A DNA stretch of 6,794 nucleotides from JBBSIG01 sp038232215 (GTDB taxonomy: Bacteria; Actinomycetota; Thermoleophilia; Gaiellales; Gaiellaceae), in assembly GCA_038232215.1 (NCBI GenBank), contig JBBSIG010000141.1, positions 1 to 6,794 on the forward strand, read 5' to 3'. Every line of letters starts with the position of its first letter. Position 1 is the stretch's first letter. This document shows positions 6,794 to 6,794 of the stretch, piece by piece. The position numbers and the translations under genes were made by a program. The notes under the pieces were generated by a model. The model did no database searches. It had not been told where the DNA came from and was given only the letters and a program-made list of their open reading frames with translations.

Positions 6794-6794
6794 C

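Overview
This is a very GC-rich window (third codon positions are almost all G or C) with tightly packed genes. Its class A penicillin-binding protein has an Arg-rich cytoplasmic tail and a Thr/Pro-rich outer tail. Together with the mannosyltransferase-like GT-C protein and the DUF2079 protein, this suggests an actinobacterium, perhaps a deep-branching group such as Thermoleophilia. The lineage is inferred from protein style only; there is no rRNA or other marker in the window.

Layout. Four genes read rightward: the 3' part of an MntP-like manganese efflux pump (to 457), a compact MscS-type mechanosensitive channel (491-1213), a bifunctional class A PBP of 784 residues (1210-3564), and a multi-spanning GT-C glycosyltransferase resembling actinobacterial mannosyltransferases (from about 3675 to 4799). 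Two genes read leftward from the right edge: the C-terminal part of a GT4-type glycosyltransferase (6242 to beyond the edge), and a DUF2079 membrane protein (4813-6279) that overlaps it by 38 bp. The two groups converge with only 13 bp between stop codons and no convincing terminator hairpin.

How they may work together. All six genes act at or on the cell envelope: ion export, turgor release, peptidoglycan polymerisation and cross-linking, and polyprenol-dependent or nucleotide-sugar-dependent glycan synthesis. The GTGA overlap of the channel and PBP genes suggests translational coupling. The rest of the functional link is inference from proximity.

Nothing here looks like a new defence system, mobile element, CRISPR array or RNA gene. 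The points worth a second look are the missing conventional start codon near the natural N-terminus of the GT-C gene, the low-complexity PBP tail, the MscS-PBP coupling, and an atypical EX7E region in the GT4 protein. There is no gene-free stretch over 300 bp; the longest, about 110 bp at 3565-3674, probably encodes part of the GT-C protein.
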